Origin: Methylomonas sp. 11b
Lineage (GTDB): Bacteria; Pseudomonadota; Gammaproteobacteria; Methylococcales; Methylomonadaceae
Assembly: GCF_000515215.1 (NCBI RefSeq)
Contig: NZ_KI911557.1
Coordinates: 3,219,741 to 3,283,740, forward strand
Length of the DNA: 64,000 nucleotides
Direction: 5' to 3'
Each line of letters starts with the position of its first letter. The first letter of the stretch is position 1. The notes beneath the pieces are model-generated. The model worked only from the letters and a program-made list of their open reading frames with translations. It was not told the origin of the DNA and did not search any database. Below are positions 51,798 through 61,185 of this stretch, one piece after another. The position numbers and the translations under genes are program-made.

Positions 51798-53684
51798 TCA
51801 CTCCGCTTGTTGTAGGTTTTCCTCCGCTGCCAGCCAATCCATTTCTGCCTGTTCCAGCGCGCTATCGATTTGGCCTTTCCGACTCAGTAACTGCTTTAAT
51901 TGTTCCTTGTATTCCTCGGCATAAATAGCCGGATCGGCCAATTGTTCTTCAAGATCGCGCTGTTGCTGATGAAACTTTTCTACCGCCGTTTCGGCTTTTT
52001 TCACCGCGTCTAACAACGGTTTTAAGCGCTGCCGCCGCTCCGCATCGAGTTTACGCTGATCCTTGCGCGACACCCCGCCGGCATTGTCGTTCGCGACCGG
52101 TTCGTCGCCCGCTTTTTTCTGCTCGGCAAGCCATTGCTTGTAATCGTCCAAATCACCGTCGAATGGCTGCATCTTGCCGCCGGCCACCAACAACAGTTGG
52201 TCGGTCACCGAGCGCAGTAAATGCCTGTCATGCGACACCACGACCAGAGCACCTTGATATTCCTGCAAGGCCACACTCAGAGCGTGGCGCATTTCCAAAT
52301 CCAAATGGTTGGTCGGCTCGTCCAACAGCAACAAATTGGGATTTTGATAAACCAACATGGCCAGCACCAAGCGGGCTTTTTCGCCACCGGAAAACGGTCC
52401 GACCGGATCGTTGACCTTGTCGCCGCGAAAATCAAAGCCGCCCAGAAAATTGCGCAAATCCTTTTCAGTAGCTTGCTTATCCAACTTTTGCAGATGCCAA
52501 AGCGGGCTTTCTTCCAAATTGAGCAATTCCAGTTGATGCTGGGCGAAATAGCCGATATTCAAATCCTGAGCGGTCTGTAGCTTACCAGTCAATGCCGGCA
52601 TTTGCCCGGAAAGTACTTTGATCAAGCTGGACTTGCCGGCGCCATTGGGCCCGAGCAGGCCGATACGGTCGCCCGGCGCGATCGACAGGCTGGCGTTTTT
52701 AATCACCACTTTATCGCCGTAGCCGATGTCGGCTTCTTCGATTTTTAGCAGCGGATTGGGCATTTTTTTCGGCGGCGGAAAACTGAAACCAAACGGCGAA
52801 TCGACATGGGCCTGCGCGATCAGCTCCATCCGCTCCAAGGCTTTGATACGGCTTTGCGCCTGTCTGGCTTTGGTGGCTTGCGCTTTGAAACGATCAACAA
52901 AGCTTTGGATATGGGCAATCTCACGCTGCTGTTTTTCGTAGGCGGTTTGTTGTTGGGCCAGTTTTTCGGCGCGCATGCGTTCGAAGGCGGAATAATTGCC
53001 CGTGTATATTTCGGCGCGGTTCTGCTCGATGTGGACGATATGGTCGGTGATGGTATCCAGAAAATCGCGGTCATGGGAAATCAATAACAAAGTGCCGGGA
53101 TATTTGCTGAGCCAATCCTGCAAATAAATCACCGCATCCAAATCCAGATGGTTGGTGGGTTCGTCCAGCAGTAATAGATCCGAGCGGCACATCAGCGCTT
53201 GCGCCAAATTCAACCGCATGCGCCAACCGCCGGAAAAAGAGCTGACCGGCCGGCTTTCCTGCTCAGTGCTGAAACCCAGGCCGTTTAACAAACGTGACGC
53301 CCGAGCCTGGGCCGTGTAACCGCCGACATGATCCAAGGCCGCATGTAGCTCCGCCAATTTGATGCCGTCATGCGCTTGCTCGGCCTTATGTAACTTTGCC
53401 TGCAACGCACGCAGCTCTCTGTCGCCGTCCAGCACATAGTCGATGGCTGAACATTCCAAAGCAGGCGTTTCCTGAGCAACATGAGCGATTTCCAGATTCG
53501 GCGGCATGGAAAAATCACCTTCGTCGGCATTTAATTCGCCGCGAAGTAACGCGAACAGGCTGGATTTGCCAGCGCCATTGGCCCCGGTCAGACCGATTTT
53601 TTGGCCTTTATGTATCGTGAAAGAGGCCTCGCTAAACAGCAAACGGTTGCCGCGACGGATGGCGATGTTTTTGAAATTGAGCAT
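51798..53684 (-). CDS. yheS: ABC-F ATPase (YheS-type)
   Basis: A 628-residue soluble protein with two ABC ATPase domains (Walker A GANGAGKSSL and GPNGAGKSSL; signatures SFSGGWRMRLNLAQAL and PFSGGEKARLVLAMLV; both Walker B LLLLDEPTNHLDL) joined by the P-site tRNA-interaction linker (about 240-310), and a C-terminal coiled coil (about 530-628). ABC-F proteins act on ribosomes to relieve stalls. Length and C-terminal extension match E. coli YheS. ATG 53684 is chosen because the ATPase begins there. Confidence 0.92.
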   Translation of the reverse strand: MLNFKNIAIRRGNRLLFSEASFTIHKGQKIGLTGANGAGKSSLFALLRGELNADEGDFSMPPNLEIAHVAQETPALECSAIDYVLDGDRELRALQAKLHKAEQAHDGIKLAELHAALDHVGGYTAQARASRLLNGLGFSTEQESRPVSSFSGGWRMRLNLAQALMCRSDLLLLDEPTNHLDLDAVIYLQDWLSKYPGTLLLISHDRDFLDTITDHIVHIEQNRAEIYTGNYSAFERMRAEKLAQQQTAYEKQQREIAHIQSFVDRFKAQATKARQAQSRIKALERMELIAQAHVDSPFGFSFPPPKKMPNPLLKIEEADIGYGDKVVIKNASLSIAPGDRIGLLGPNGAGKSSLIKVLSGQMPALTGKLQTAQDLNIGYFAQHQLELLNLEESPLWHLQKLDKQATEKDLRNFLGGFDFRGDKVNDPVGPFSGGEKARLVLAMLVYQNPNLLLLDEPTNHLDLEMRHALSVALQEYQGALVVVSHDRHLLRSVTDQLLLVAGGKMQPFDGDLDDYKQWLAEQKKAGDEPVANDNAGGVSRKDQRKLDAERRQRLKPLLDAVKKAETAVEKFHQQQRDLEEQLADPAIYAEEYKEQLKQLLSRKGQIDSALEQAEMDWLAAEENLQQAE

Positions 53685-53935
53685 GATGGTAAAAAGTTGG
53701 CTGAGTGCGACGCCGCACAATAGGGGAATTTTAGCGCGGGAGGGGCTTGCGCGTCTTTTGCAGTTTACGTGGCTACGCAGAGCCGGCGATTTGAAGGCTT
53801 GTTGTTGAACCAGGCAACAGAATCTTTTGGGAGAGGAGGGATAAGCAGCCAGGGAATGCAAGCAGACGTGGAAATGTTTGTAAGGCTATCCCGATTCGAA
53901 TCAATTATCGTCAACCGGGATAACTCCGAAATAAG
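53685..53935. other. Intergenic region between the metzincin gene and yheS
   Basis: About 250 bases with no gene I can support; presumably holds the yheS promoter. Confidence 0.4.
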
Positions 53936-53966
53936 CCGGGGACGGCCAAGAATCAGCCGCCCCCGA
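53936..53966 (-). terminator. Terminator of the metzincin gene
   Basis: Read on the minus strand just after the stop, CGGGGGCGGC and GCCGTCCCCG form a GC-rich stem around GATTCTTG-like loop sequence, followed by CTTATTTC. The T-run is modest. Confidence 0.6.
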
Positions 53967-53974
53967 GCATTAAT

Positions 53975-56272
53975 TTACCAGGACAAACTGCGTGAAATGG
54001 CACCACTGCCATCGTACAAGTAGCCATTCTTGACGACCTTGGTGACGGTAAACGCGCAGGTACCCTTGCTATTTTTGGGCAGCGGCGCACTGCTCAGGGC
54101 AGCCGAGCCTTTTGTGCCGCTAATGGAATAGCTCGCTCCGGTCACATTGGTTTTTGTCGTACCCGAGGCCACCGAACCGCTCCAAGTGCCATAGATGCTG
54201 GCACCGATAACTGATGCTGTTCCGGATTTAACGGTAATGTTAGCAACGCATTGCGATTTACCTCCGCTTAACAATTTTCGAGTCATCACGGTACCGGCAA
54301 CTTTCATATTCATTGCCACGACACTTTGTGCCGCCTGAATACTTTGCGAAGTACTGGTTTTCAAACCGCTGCTATCCGTAACGGTCAGTGTTGCGGTATA
54401 GGCACCAGGGGTGTTGTAGATGTGACTGACCGATGCGCCGCTAGTTGCCGCGGAACCGTCGCCGAAATTCCATGCGTATGACGAGATTGAGCCGTTTCTA
54501 GCACTGGAGCCGGAACCATTCAGCGTCACATTGAGTGGTGCGTCGCCGACAGTTGGCAGAGCCGTGATGACTGCTGCGGGTGGCACCGCAGCCAAAATGG
54601 GGTAATTGCCGGTAATTTGATATTGACCGAGGCTGCCGTAGTCAGAGTAGCCAGTAGTTAAGTCGCCTTTACCGACCCCTTCGATTTTCAGGAAATATTT
54701 TCCGGCGTTGAGCGAAACGCTTAAGGATGCCGCCAAGCTGTCCACCGGATTGGCTTGGGCCACGGTATTGCCTTGCGCGTCAATTAACTTTAATAACACA
54801 TCCAAATTGGGCGCTACTGCATCGGGGGTGACATTGAACTGCGCGCTTCCCCCGCCGGTTGAAAACACGAAAATATCGGCGTCCGTCGTGCGTTCGATGA
54901 TGCCATTTTGCAAAACAGTGCCGGCGTCGCCTGCCAATGGTGCCGCACTGGCTGTTGTATCGGGGAAGTCATCGGGTCGTACTGGAGCACCCGCAGCATT
55001 TATCACCGCAAGATCATCTTGTAGATTGTTAGCGCCCGGATACTCGCCTTTACTCCATTGTGCGACAGGTTTGTAATAACCCACCCCCATGACTGGCGCC
55101 CAGCCGGTTGCACCGCTACCGTGGCCGGCATAATAGCCGGTGGAGGCATTGCCATCATGATTGAGGTTCAAGTTATGCCCGACTTCGTGCGATACGGCTT
55201 CGGCAACGTATTTGGGATAACCGTTGCCCAGTTTGTCGAAGAATACCCAGGCGGGCCGATAGCGTTCCGGGTAGGCGGCTGAATAATATGAAAACACATT
55301 AACGTAAGCCACACCGCCGCAAGTTTGGTTGCAAAGTTGCGGCATGGAACGGGTAACGACTACTCGAGTGCCGTACTGCACATCGCTGGTGCTGGTGCGT
55401 CTCAGAGCATCCAAAACGGGTTCCTGCGTGGTAACGTCAACATCGAACGGCGCGTAGTCTTCCGCTACCCGCTGCCAGATCTCGCGAATGTTATTTAATT
55501 CCGCGCTGCTGAAAGCGCTTGGGTTGCTGTCGATATCGTAGGCTTGGGCATTAAGCGCAGTCGTACTCCACGCCGTATTCGTTGCTACATGGCCGTTGAA
55601 ATCCAAATAGATAACGCGATTCGAACCTGGCTTGCTGTGCAGGGCGAACGGGTCGGCCGTTGCCGCGCTTGCCACGCTGCTACCCGTGCTGGTTACCGTG
55701 GCGGTTTCTTGTTCGCCTTGCCCCTGAGTAACATTGGTATGTTCGTCGATATAGAGCAGGCGGCCGCTTTCATCGATCCAGGCCGACGCATCGGTGCGCA
55801 ATATATCTTCCAGGCGCTCGCTGGACATGTCGTAGGCTTTAGCCACATCCCCCAGCTTATCGCCCAATGCGTCGATAGCTGCCTGGCCGTTCTTTTTCTC
55901 GGCTAGCGTAATTTGCGGAAATGCCATTTCAGTTTCCGCCTCGGCCAAGTCGGTAATTTTGGCTGACGAACTTTGCGCTTTTGCCCTAACCACGTCGAAT
56001 GGGTTTTCCATGCCCGACCCATTTAAACCGGAGACGAATGCTTGAACTCGGCCATCGGCAAGCAGGGTCAGCCCGTAGTTATAACCGATCAAAGCGCCTT
56101 CGGCTTCTTGTTGCGAAGAAAAGTACAAAGGCTCTGCAGATATGCCGGCGGCTGAGGCGGGTAATTCGGTACTCAAATCATTTTCGATTGTTGCTTTCTG
56201 TTCAATCGGTGGTGTGGCGCAACCCACTAAAGTAGTGATGACAGCGGATGCGATGAATGTCTGTTTGTTCAT
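53975..56272 (-). CDS. Metzincin-like PKD-domain lipoprotein
   Basis: A 765-residue exported protein. The signal ends in a lipobox (ASAVITTLVGC), so it is probably an outer-membrane lipoprotein. A zinc protease domain (about 220-440) holds the metzincin motif HEVGHNLNLNHDG (HExxHxxxxxHD). Then comes a bacterial pre-peptidase-like beta domain (about 455-560), a PKD domain (about 575-660, SYAWNFGDGSAATSGASVSH) and a Cys-containing C-terminal beta region. A surface or secreted peptidase is likely; the substrate is unknown. GGGAG precedes the ATG. Confidence 0.82.
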   Translation of the reverse strand: MNKQTFIASAVITTLVGCATPPIEQKATIENDLSTELPASAAGISAEPLYFSSQQEAEGALIGYNYGLTLLADGRVQAFVSGLNGSGMENPFDVVRAKAQSSSAKITDLAEAETEMAFPQITLAEKKNGQAAIDALGDKLGDVAKAYDMSSERLEDILRTDASAWIDESGRLLYIDEHTNVTQGQGEQETATVTSTGSSVASAATADPFALHSKPGSNRVIYLDFNGHVATNTAWSTTALNAQAYDIDSNPSAFSSAELNNIREIWQRVAEDYAPFDVDVTTQEPVLDALRRTSTSDVQYGTRVVVTRSMPQLCNQTCGGVAYVNVFSYYSAAYPERYRPAWVFFDKLGNGYPKYVAEAVSHEVGHNLNLNHDGNASTGYYAGHGSGATGWAPVMGVGYYKPVAQWSKGEYPGANNLQDDLAVINAAGAPVRPDDFPDTTASAAPLAGDAGTVLQNGIIERTTDADIFVFSTGGGSAQFNVTPDAVAPNLDVLLKLIDAQGNTVAQANPVDSLAASLSVSLNAGKYFLKIEGVGKGDLTTGYSDYGSLGQYQITGNYPILAAVPPAAVITALPTVGDAPLNVTLNGSGSSARNGSISSYAWNFGDGSAATSGASVSHIYNTPGAYTATLTVTDSSGLKTSTSQSIQAAQSVVAMNMKVAGTVMTRKLLSGGKSQCVANITVKSGTASVIGASIYGTWSGSVASGTTKTNVTGASYSISGTKGSAALSSAPLPKNSKGTCAFTVTKVVKNGYLYDGSGAISRSLSW

Positions 56273-56648
56273 GGTGGACTCCCGTGCATGAAAAGATCAC
56301 TGTACCCATTCTCAAAATTGGCAGGCACAGGCTAGTAATACTGACGACAAAGTAAAGAACAACGTGCCCAAAAATTCTGAGAACAGAGTGGCTAATTTAA
56401 AAAAGAACGGAAAAACTGAGCGGCGCCGACCTTTCCCCAAGGTAATTTATAACAATACCCAATCGCCGCTCCCCAGAAAGCGCGAGCCCTTTGCAATCAC
56501 ATTACTAGATCCGCGCATACACAACGATGACAATTTTTTCAGACCTCCCCAAAGCTATGATGGTAGTAGTTGAAAAGCCCCGTCGCTGCCACCGTACCTT
56601 CAGCATAGCACCGGCGTGATTGGATTTCCTTACAACGCGAATCAGCCG
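56273..56648. other. Intergenic region
   Basis: About 375 bases before the palindromic element. Short open frames occur but have no ribosome site or recognisable product; I see no gene. Confidence 0.4.
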
Positions 56649-56734
56649 CTATTAACCCGGACCTGAATTTATCACTGCTATTCCGTTCGGGCTGAGCTCG
56701 TCGGAGCCCAGGCGGGTGCGCACATCGACAGGCT
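56649..56734. repeat. Dispersed palindromic element, left part (split by IS110)
   Basis: Contains TATTAACCCGG, AATTTATCACTG and TATTCCGTTCGGGCTG, matching the reverse complement of the element at 38963-39055, then a REP-like CTGAGCTCGTCGGAGC and TCGACAGGCT at the insertion point. The other part is at 57921-57974. Confidence 0.65.
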
Positions 56735-56937
56735 TGTATGGTAAAGGTTAAGAGAATCGGGGAGACTTTGGTTGTCGGGATGGAGGGACATCGACAAGCA
56801 TCTGCTAAGACAGACCTCACTGAGAAATCATCCCATCGCGTCTTCCAGAGTCGATGAAGAATCTAGCGGTTAGGCCGCCGATTTGTGCACAAGCTTACTC
56901 GGCAGACGCACCACCCCGACTCTCTTATTTTTCAACA
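56735..56937 (+). ncRNA. Predicted IS110 bridge (seek) RNA, copy 2
   Basis: Two nested stem-loops can be read. First: stem GGGATG (56777) with CATCCC (56829), apical stem TCTG/CAGA; its left internal strand has ATCGACAAGC (56790), like the left target ATCGACAGGC, and its right strand TCACTGAG (56817) is the complement of CTCAGTGA, like the right target CTCAGT (copy 1) or CTCAAT (copy 2). Second: stem GAGT (56848) with ACTC (56897), apical stem GCGG/CCGC; its left strand AGAATCT (56858) equals the element's 3' end, and its right strand ACAAG (56889) complements CTTGT at its 5' end. This is the organisation of IS110 bridge RNAs. Confidence 0.7.
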
Positions 56938-56949
56938 GGTGGAGGACGT

Positions 56950-57903
56950 ATGACAAGCGAAATGTTGATCGGTATCGATGTAGCAAAAGATGAACTGGTG
57001 ATAGATTCAGAGCAGGGTTTGTTGACGCTTGCCAATACGGCAGAGGCCATCAATGCCTGGCTGAAGACGTTACCGACCGGGAGTTATATTGGCCTGGAAG
57101 CCACCAGCGATTATCATCAACTCATGGCAGAGCAAGCGGTATTGATGGGCATGGTCGTCTATGTGCTGAACCCACGGGATATGCGCCATTATGCCCTGGG
57201 TTTGGGCAGACGGGGCAAGACGGATCGAGTGGACGCCCAAATGATCCGGCGATTTATCACCGCTGAACGGGGTCATTTACGTCCCTATCAACCTGCTTCG
57301 GCGATGCAGCACCAAGTGGCTTTACTGCAACGGCGCCGTGCGACGGTCGTCAAGCATCGTCAAGCCCTGCAAAAAGCCTTGCGAAGCGTGAAGGAACTTG
57401 AAGCGCCACTCATTGATACCGTGGCCGCCTTGGACGGATTGCTCAAGCATATCGATCAGCAACTGGATGACTTATTAACTTTGCAGCCTGCACTGAAAGC
57501 CGAGGCCCGACGTCTTGAGAGCATACCGGGTATTGGCCGGCAAACCTCAACACAGCTGGCTGTCTTGTTTGATCGGGTCCCGTTAAGCCGCAGCGATGCC
57601 GTAGTAGCCTTTGTCGGGCTGGATCCCCGAGCCTGTGACTCAGGCCAAAAGCGGGGCCGCCGACGCGTATCCAAACGGGGACCGGGTGAACTGAGACGGC
57701 TGTTATACAACTGCGCCCAGGCAGCCGCCAAAACGGCTGTGTGGAAACCCTATTACCAAGAGTTAAGAGCCAGAGAGTTCTCGGCAACTCAGGCGCTAGT
57801 GATTATCGCCAGAAAATTATTACGCATCGCATTCTCGCTTTGGCAACAAGCCGATGCCCGATTTGACGCTCAGAAAATTGCTTGCCTCAACAATGCAGCT
57901 TGA
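56950..57903 (+). CDS. IS110-family transposase, copy 2
   Basis: A 317-residue recombinase, identical to copy 1 except Asn for Asp in EAINAW. The start at 56950 has GGAGG just upstream; a longer in-frame ATG at 56854 falls inside the second guide-like stem-loop, so it is less likely. All family motifs listed for copy 1 are intact, so the element may be active. Confidence 0.92.
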   Translation: MTSEMLIGIDVAKDELVIDSEQGLLTLANTAEAINAWLKTLPTGSYIGLEATSDYHQLMAEQAVLMGMVVYVLNPRDMRHYALGLGRRGKTDRVDAQMIRRFITAERGHLRPYQPASAMQHQVALLQRRRATVVKHRQALQKALRSVKELEAPLIDTVAALDGLLKHIDQQLDDLLTLQPALKAEARRLESIPGIGRQTSTQLAVLFDRVPLSRSDAVVAFVGLDPRACDSGQKRGRRRVSKRGPGELRRLLYNCAQAAAKTAVWKPYYQELRAREFSATQALVIIARKLLRIAFSLWQQADARFDAQKIACLNNAA

Positions 57904-57920
57904 CGAAAACCATAGAATCT

Positions 57921-57974
57921 CAATACCCTCAAGGGCATAAAGGCGAACGGTATTTAAGGGCCGGGTTAATAATT
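57921..57974. repeat. Dispersed palindromic element, right part
   Basis: AAGGCGAACGGTATTTAAGG followed by GCCGGGTTAATAA (57940-57972) matches the element at 38963-39055 on the opposite strand. Together with 56649-56734 it forms one element split by IS110. Confidence 0.7.
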
Positions 57975-58053
57975 CAGGCAGCGGTGGCAACATCGGTACC
58001 TGCGAAAATCCCACTTCCACCAAGGCATCTAGCCAAACTTACAGCTTTGGTTT

Positions 58054-61000
58054 TCACATCGATGCTGCTTGTCGCCTGGCCCCCAAAATCGCATAACATA
58101 CCGGCGTCAAAATCAAGCTGGCGGCCATGCCGATCAGCAGGCCGGCCGACAGCGACAAGGTCATCGGAATCAGGAATTGCGCTTGCTGGCTGGTCTCGAG
58201 TAGCGTCGGCAAAAAACCGGCAAAGTTAGTCAGAAAGGCCAGCAAAATCGGGCGAAACCGCGCAACACAGGCGGCGCTGATCAGGTGTTCCACCGAGGTA
58301 TCCTCGTCGCCGTGTTGACGAATATAATCCAGCAGCACCAGGCTGTCGTTCACCACCACGCCGCTGGCGGCGATCATGCCCACCAAGGACTCCATCGACA
58401 AGGGCAATCCGGCCGCCCAATGCGCCAGCACTGCGCCGCTCCAGGCCACCGGCGCTGCCAACAGAAAGATCAGCGGTTTGCTGTAAGATTTAAACGGCAC
58501 CGCGATCAAAGCATAGATCACCAACAGTGCGATCAAGGTGTTTTTGCCGAAGGCCGCCAGCATCGCTTCCTGTTCCTGGCGCTGTTGGCCGATTTGCACA
58601 TTCAAGCCGGGAAACGCCTGCTCCAGAAGCGGCAAGGCGCCGTTTTCCAGCGCGGCGTAAATACCGTTGACATCGGCCTTGGTCGGATCGACGCGGGCTT
58701 GTACCTTCAACACCCGATGCCGGTCTTCGCGGTTCAACCGGGAATAGCCTTGCACCAATTTGATCTCGGCCAGATCGTTTAGCGGCACGCTGCTGCCGTT
58801 CGGTAGGCGTACCGGTTGCGCCTTCAGTGTATCCAGCGATTGCCGCTGTTCCAAGGGATAGCGCACCATCACTTTTACTTCCCGGCGACCGCGCAGGAAG
58901 CGGTGCACTTCCTCGCCGTAATAACCCTGGCGGACTTGCTCGGCCATTTGTTCCAGGCGCAAGCCCAGGCGTTCGGCTTCCGGCTTCAGCGCCAGCCGCA
59001 CTTCCGGTTTGCCCGGTTCGGACGAGTCGATCACATCGTAAACGCCGGGAAAGGCTTCCAGTATCTTTTTAAGTTGCTCGGCGGCGGGTTGCAGCAGGCT
59101 TGGGTCGCCGGCGCCTAGATTCAACTCGATGTCGTAAGGTACGTCGCCTTCCTTATAAATAAAATCGACCTTGCCGCGGCCGATGTCGCCGATCCGTTGC
59201 CGCCAGTCGCGGATGAACTGCTCCACTTTCAAGCGCTTGCGGCCTTCCGCCGAGAACTCCAGCCAGATGCCGGCGCCATGGTCCCAGATCGCGGTTTCCA
59301 CGCCGACGATGACGCTATCGTCGTTGGCATGGGCGGCGGCAACGCTATCGGCGGCGGGTTGACCGGTTTGCGCGACACCGTCCAGCTCGTCGCGCAAGGC
59401 AAACAAGGCTTTTTCCACCTGGGTCGCCAATGCCTGAGTCTCGCTGTACGGCGCACTCTGTGGAAGCTTCATCGATACCCAAAAGCTGTCCTTGGTGACA
59501 TCGGGATTGACCGATTGCCGCACCCGGTCGCTGAGCACCAACGCCGCACAGATAGTCAGCAGCGCGATGAAGATCGCGACGGTCAAATAGCGCCAGGCCA
59601 GCGCGGTTTCCAGTAAAGGCTTATAAACGCGCACGACGAAACGATCCAAGCCCCGATTCATGCGCTCGCGCAAGCGTTGTAAGCGGCTCGGGTTTGCTTT
59701 TGAGTCGGTGTCGCCGACCAGATGCGACGGTAGAATCAGCAAGGCTTCGACCAGCGAGAATACCAGCGTCAAGATCATCACCAGGCAAATCGGCCGCATC
59801 ATCTGTCCGGCCCAGCCGGGCAAAAATAGACCGGGCAAAAACGCCACCAAGACGATCAACACCGACAGACTGACCGGCAGTGCCACTTCCCGCACGCCCT
59901 GTATCGTGGCCTGTAATGGCGACTCCTTGCCTTCAATCTGCCTGCTATGCACGCTTTCGCCGATGATGATGGCATCGTCCACCAAAATCCCCATCGCCAA
60001 CAGAAAGCCGAACAAGGACAGCATGTTCAGGGAAATATCCAGGGCCGGCATCAGCCAGAACGCACCTAGCACCGAGGTAAAAATGCCGACGCCGGCCCAC
60101 AACGCTACTCGTAACCGTAAGAACAAGGTCAGCACCAGACAGACCAGCACGAAACCGCTCAAACCGTCTTCCAGCAAGGTGCCGATGCGCTCGTCGTAAG
60201 CTTGCGAATCGTCCCACCAGGTAATCAGGCGCAGGCCTTCCGGCAATTGTGTGCGCATCTCTTCGACATACGCCTTGACGCGCCGCGCGACCGCGACGCT
60301 GTCTTGCTCGGTGTGAATCTCCCAACCCTGCGCGGTCTGGCCGTTGTGATGCCAGGTCCACAAGCGTTCTTCCAGACCATCTTTAATGGTGGCGATTTGA
60401 TCCAAGCGCACTCGATTGCCGTCCGGCAAGGTCTTGACGATTAAGGCGCCGACCGCGTCGGCATCGCGGGCCCGGCCGCTGACCCGCAGCAATAGCTCGC
60501 CGTCCGGATTTTTGATCAGGCCGCCCGGCAGATCTACCGAGGCCCTGCGCACCGCTTGAGCCATTTCGTCCAACGTCAGTTGGTATTTGCGCAATTGTTG
60601 CGGCGAGACTTCGATGTCGATTTCGTAGGCCAGCTCGCCGTAATTGCGGGCTTTACTGACGCCGGGTATCGCCGCGAGTTGTTCCTGGATCCGGTCGCCG
60701 TAACGCTGCAAGGTGGCAGCATCGGTGGCGCCGTGTAAAGCCAGCCAGATCACGCCGTCGTCGTCCTCGCGGTCGGCCGGCAACACCTGGATTTTTTCCA
60801 ATTGTTTCGGCAGGCGCGGAATGGCTTGCACCCGGCTTTGCAGCGTCGCCATCATCTGGTTGCGGTCGTGGTCCGGCAGCACCTCCACATCGATCTCGCA
60901 GCTACCGCCTCTGATTTCGCCGTGCAGATGTTTGACGCCAGGCACATCGTGGATGGCTTCCTCGATGGGTACGCACACCGATTCCTCGACTTCCGCCGGT

Positions 61001-61185
61001 CCGGCGCCCGGAAAAACCGCTTCGATCTGAATTTTATGCGGGCTGAAACGCGGAAATACTTCCTTATCGACGCCGAGGATGCCCAGCACACCGCCGGTCA
61101 GGATCAATAGCATCAACAGATTGGCGGCGACCGGGTTGCCGGCAAACCAGGCCAATAGGCCTAAACGCTGGTTGGCTGACGTCAT
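58054..61185 (-). CDS. RND efflux pump inner-membrane transporter
   Basis: A 1043-residue resistance-nodulation-division transporter with 12 membrane helices and two large periplasmic loops (about 35-335 and 560-860). The proton-relay motif in TM4 is intact (GILVDDAIIIGE, paired Asp), and LFGFLLAMG and VVVNDSLVLLD are conserved. It belongs to the AcrB/MexF-like (HAE1-type) drug and solvent group rather than the heavy-metal group, judging from the relay motif. Substrate unknown. It overlaps the adaptor gene by four bases as the last gene of the operon. Confidence 0.92.
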   Translation of the reverse strand: MTSANQRLGLLAWFAGNPVAANLLMLLILTGGVLGILGVDKEVFPRFSPHKIQIEAVFPGAGPAEVEESVCVPIEEAIHDVPGVKHLHGEIRGGSCEIDVEVLPDHDRNQMMATLQSRVQAIPRLPKQLEKIQVLPADREDDDGVIWLALHGATDAATLQRYGDRIQEQLAAIPGVSKARNYGELAYEIDIEVSPQQLRKYQLTLDEMAQAVRRASVDLPGGLIKNPDGELLLRVSGRARDADAVGALIVKTLPDGNRVRLDQIATIKDGLEERLWTWHHNGQTAQGWEIHTEQDSVAVARRVKAYVEEMRTQLPEGLRLITWWDDSQAYDERIGTLLEDGLSGFVLVCLVLTLFLRLRVALWAGVGIFTSVLGAFWLMPALDISLNMLSLFGFLLAMGILVDDAIIIGESVHSRQIEGKESPLQATIQGVREVALPVSLSVLIVLVAFLPGLFLPGWAGQMMRPICLVMILTLVFSLVEALLILPSHLVGDTDSKANPSRLQRLRERMNRGLDRFVVRVYKPLLETALAWRYLTVAIFIALLTICAALVLSDRVRQSVNPDVTKDSFWVSMKLPQSAPYSETQALATQVEKALFALRDELDGVAQTGQPAADSVAAAHANDDSVIVGVETAIWDHGAGIWLEFSAEGRKRLKVEQFIRDWRQRIGDIGRGKVDFIYKEGDVPYDIELNLGAGDPSLLQPAAEQLKKILEAFPGVYDVIDSSEPGKPEVRLALKPEAERLGLRLEQMAEQVRQGYYGEEVHRFLRGRREVKVMVRYPLEQRQSLDTLKAQPVRLPNGSSVPLNDLAEIKLVQGYSRLNREDRHRVLKVQARVDPTKADVNGIYAALENGALPLLEQAFPGLNVQIGQQRQEQEAMLAAFGKNTLIALLVIYALIAVPFKSYSKPLIFLLAAPVAWSGAVLAHWAAGLPLSMESLVGMIAASGVVVNDSLVLLDYIRQHGDEDTSVEHLISAACVARFRPILLAFLTNFAGFLPTLLETSQQAQFLIPMTLSLSAGLLIGMAASLILTPVCYAILGARRQAASM

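Larger units (their letters stand above)
56735..57920 (+). mobile_element. IS110-family insertion sequence, copy 2
   Basis: Nearly identical to copy 1. Shared sequence spans 56725-57922; I place the element at 56735-57920, between two CT dinucleotides, because removing it (leaving one CT) restores TCGACAGGCTCA, and the same is true for copy 1. It interrupts a dispersed palindromic element. Confidence 0.88.

Noticed and set aside
56854..56949. Longer IS110 transposase start (MKNLAVRPP)
   Set aside because: It overlaps the second guide-like stem-loop, lacks a ribosome site, and adds residues not seen in IS110 proteins; ATG 56950 with GGAGG is better.
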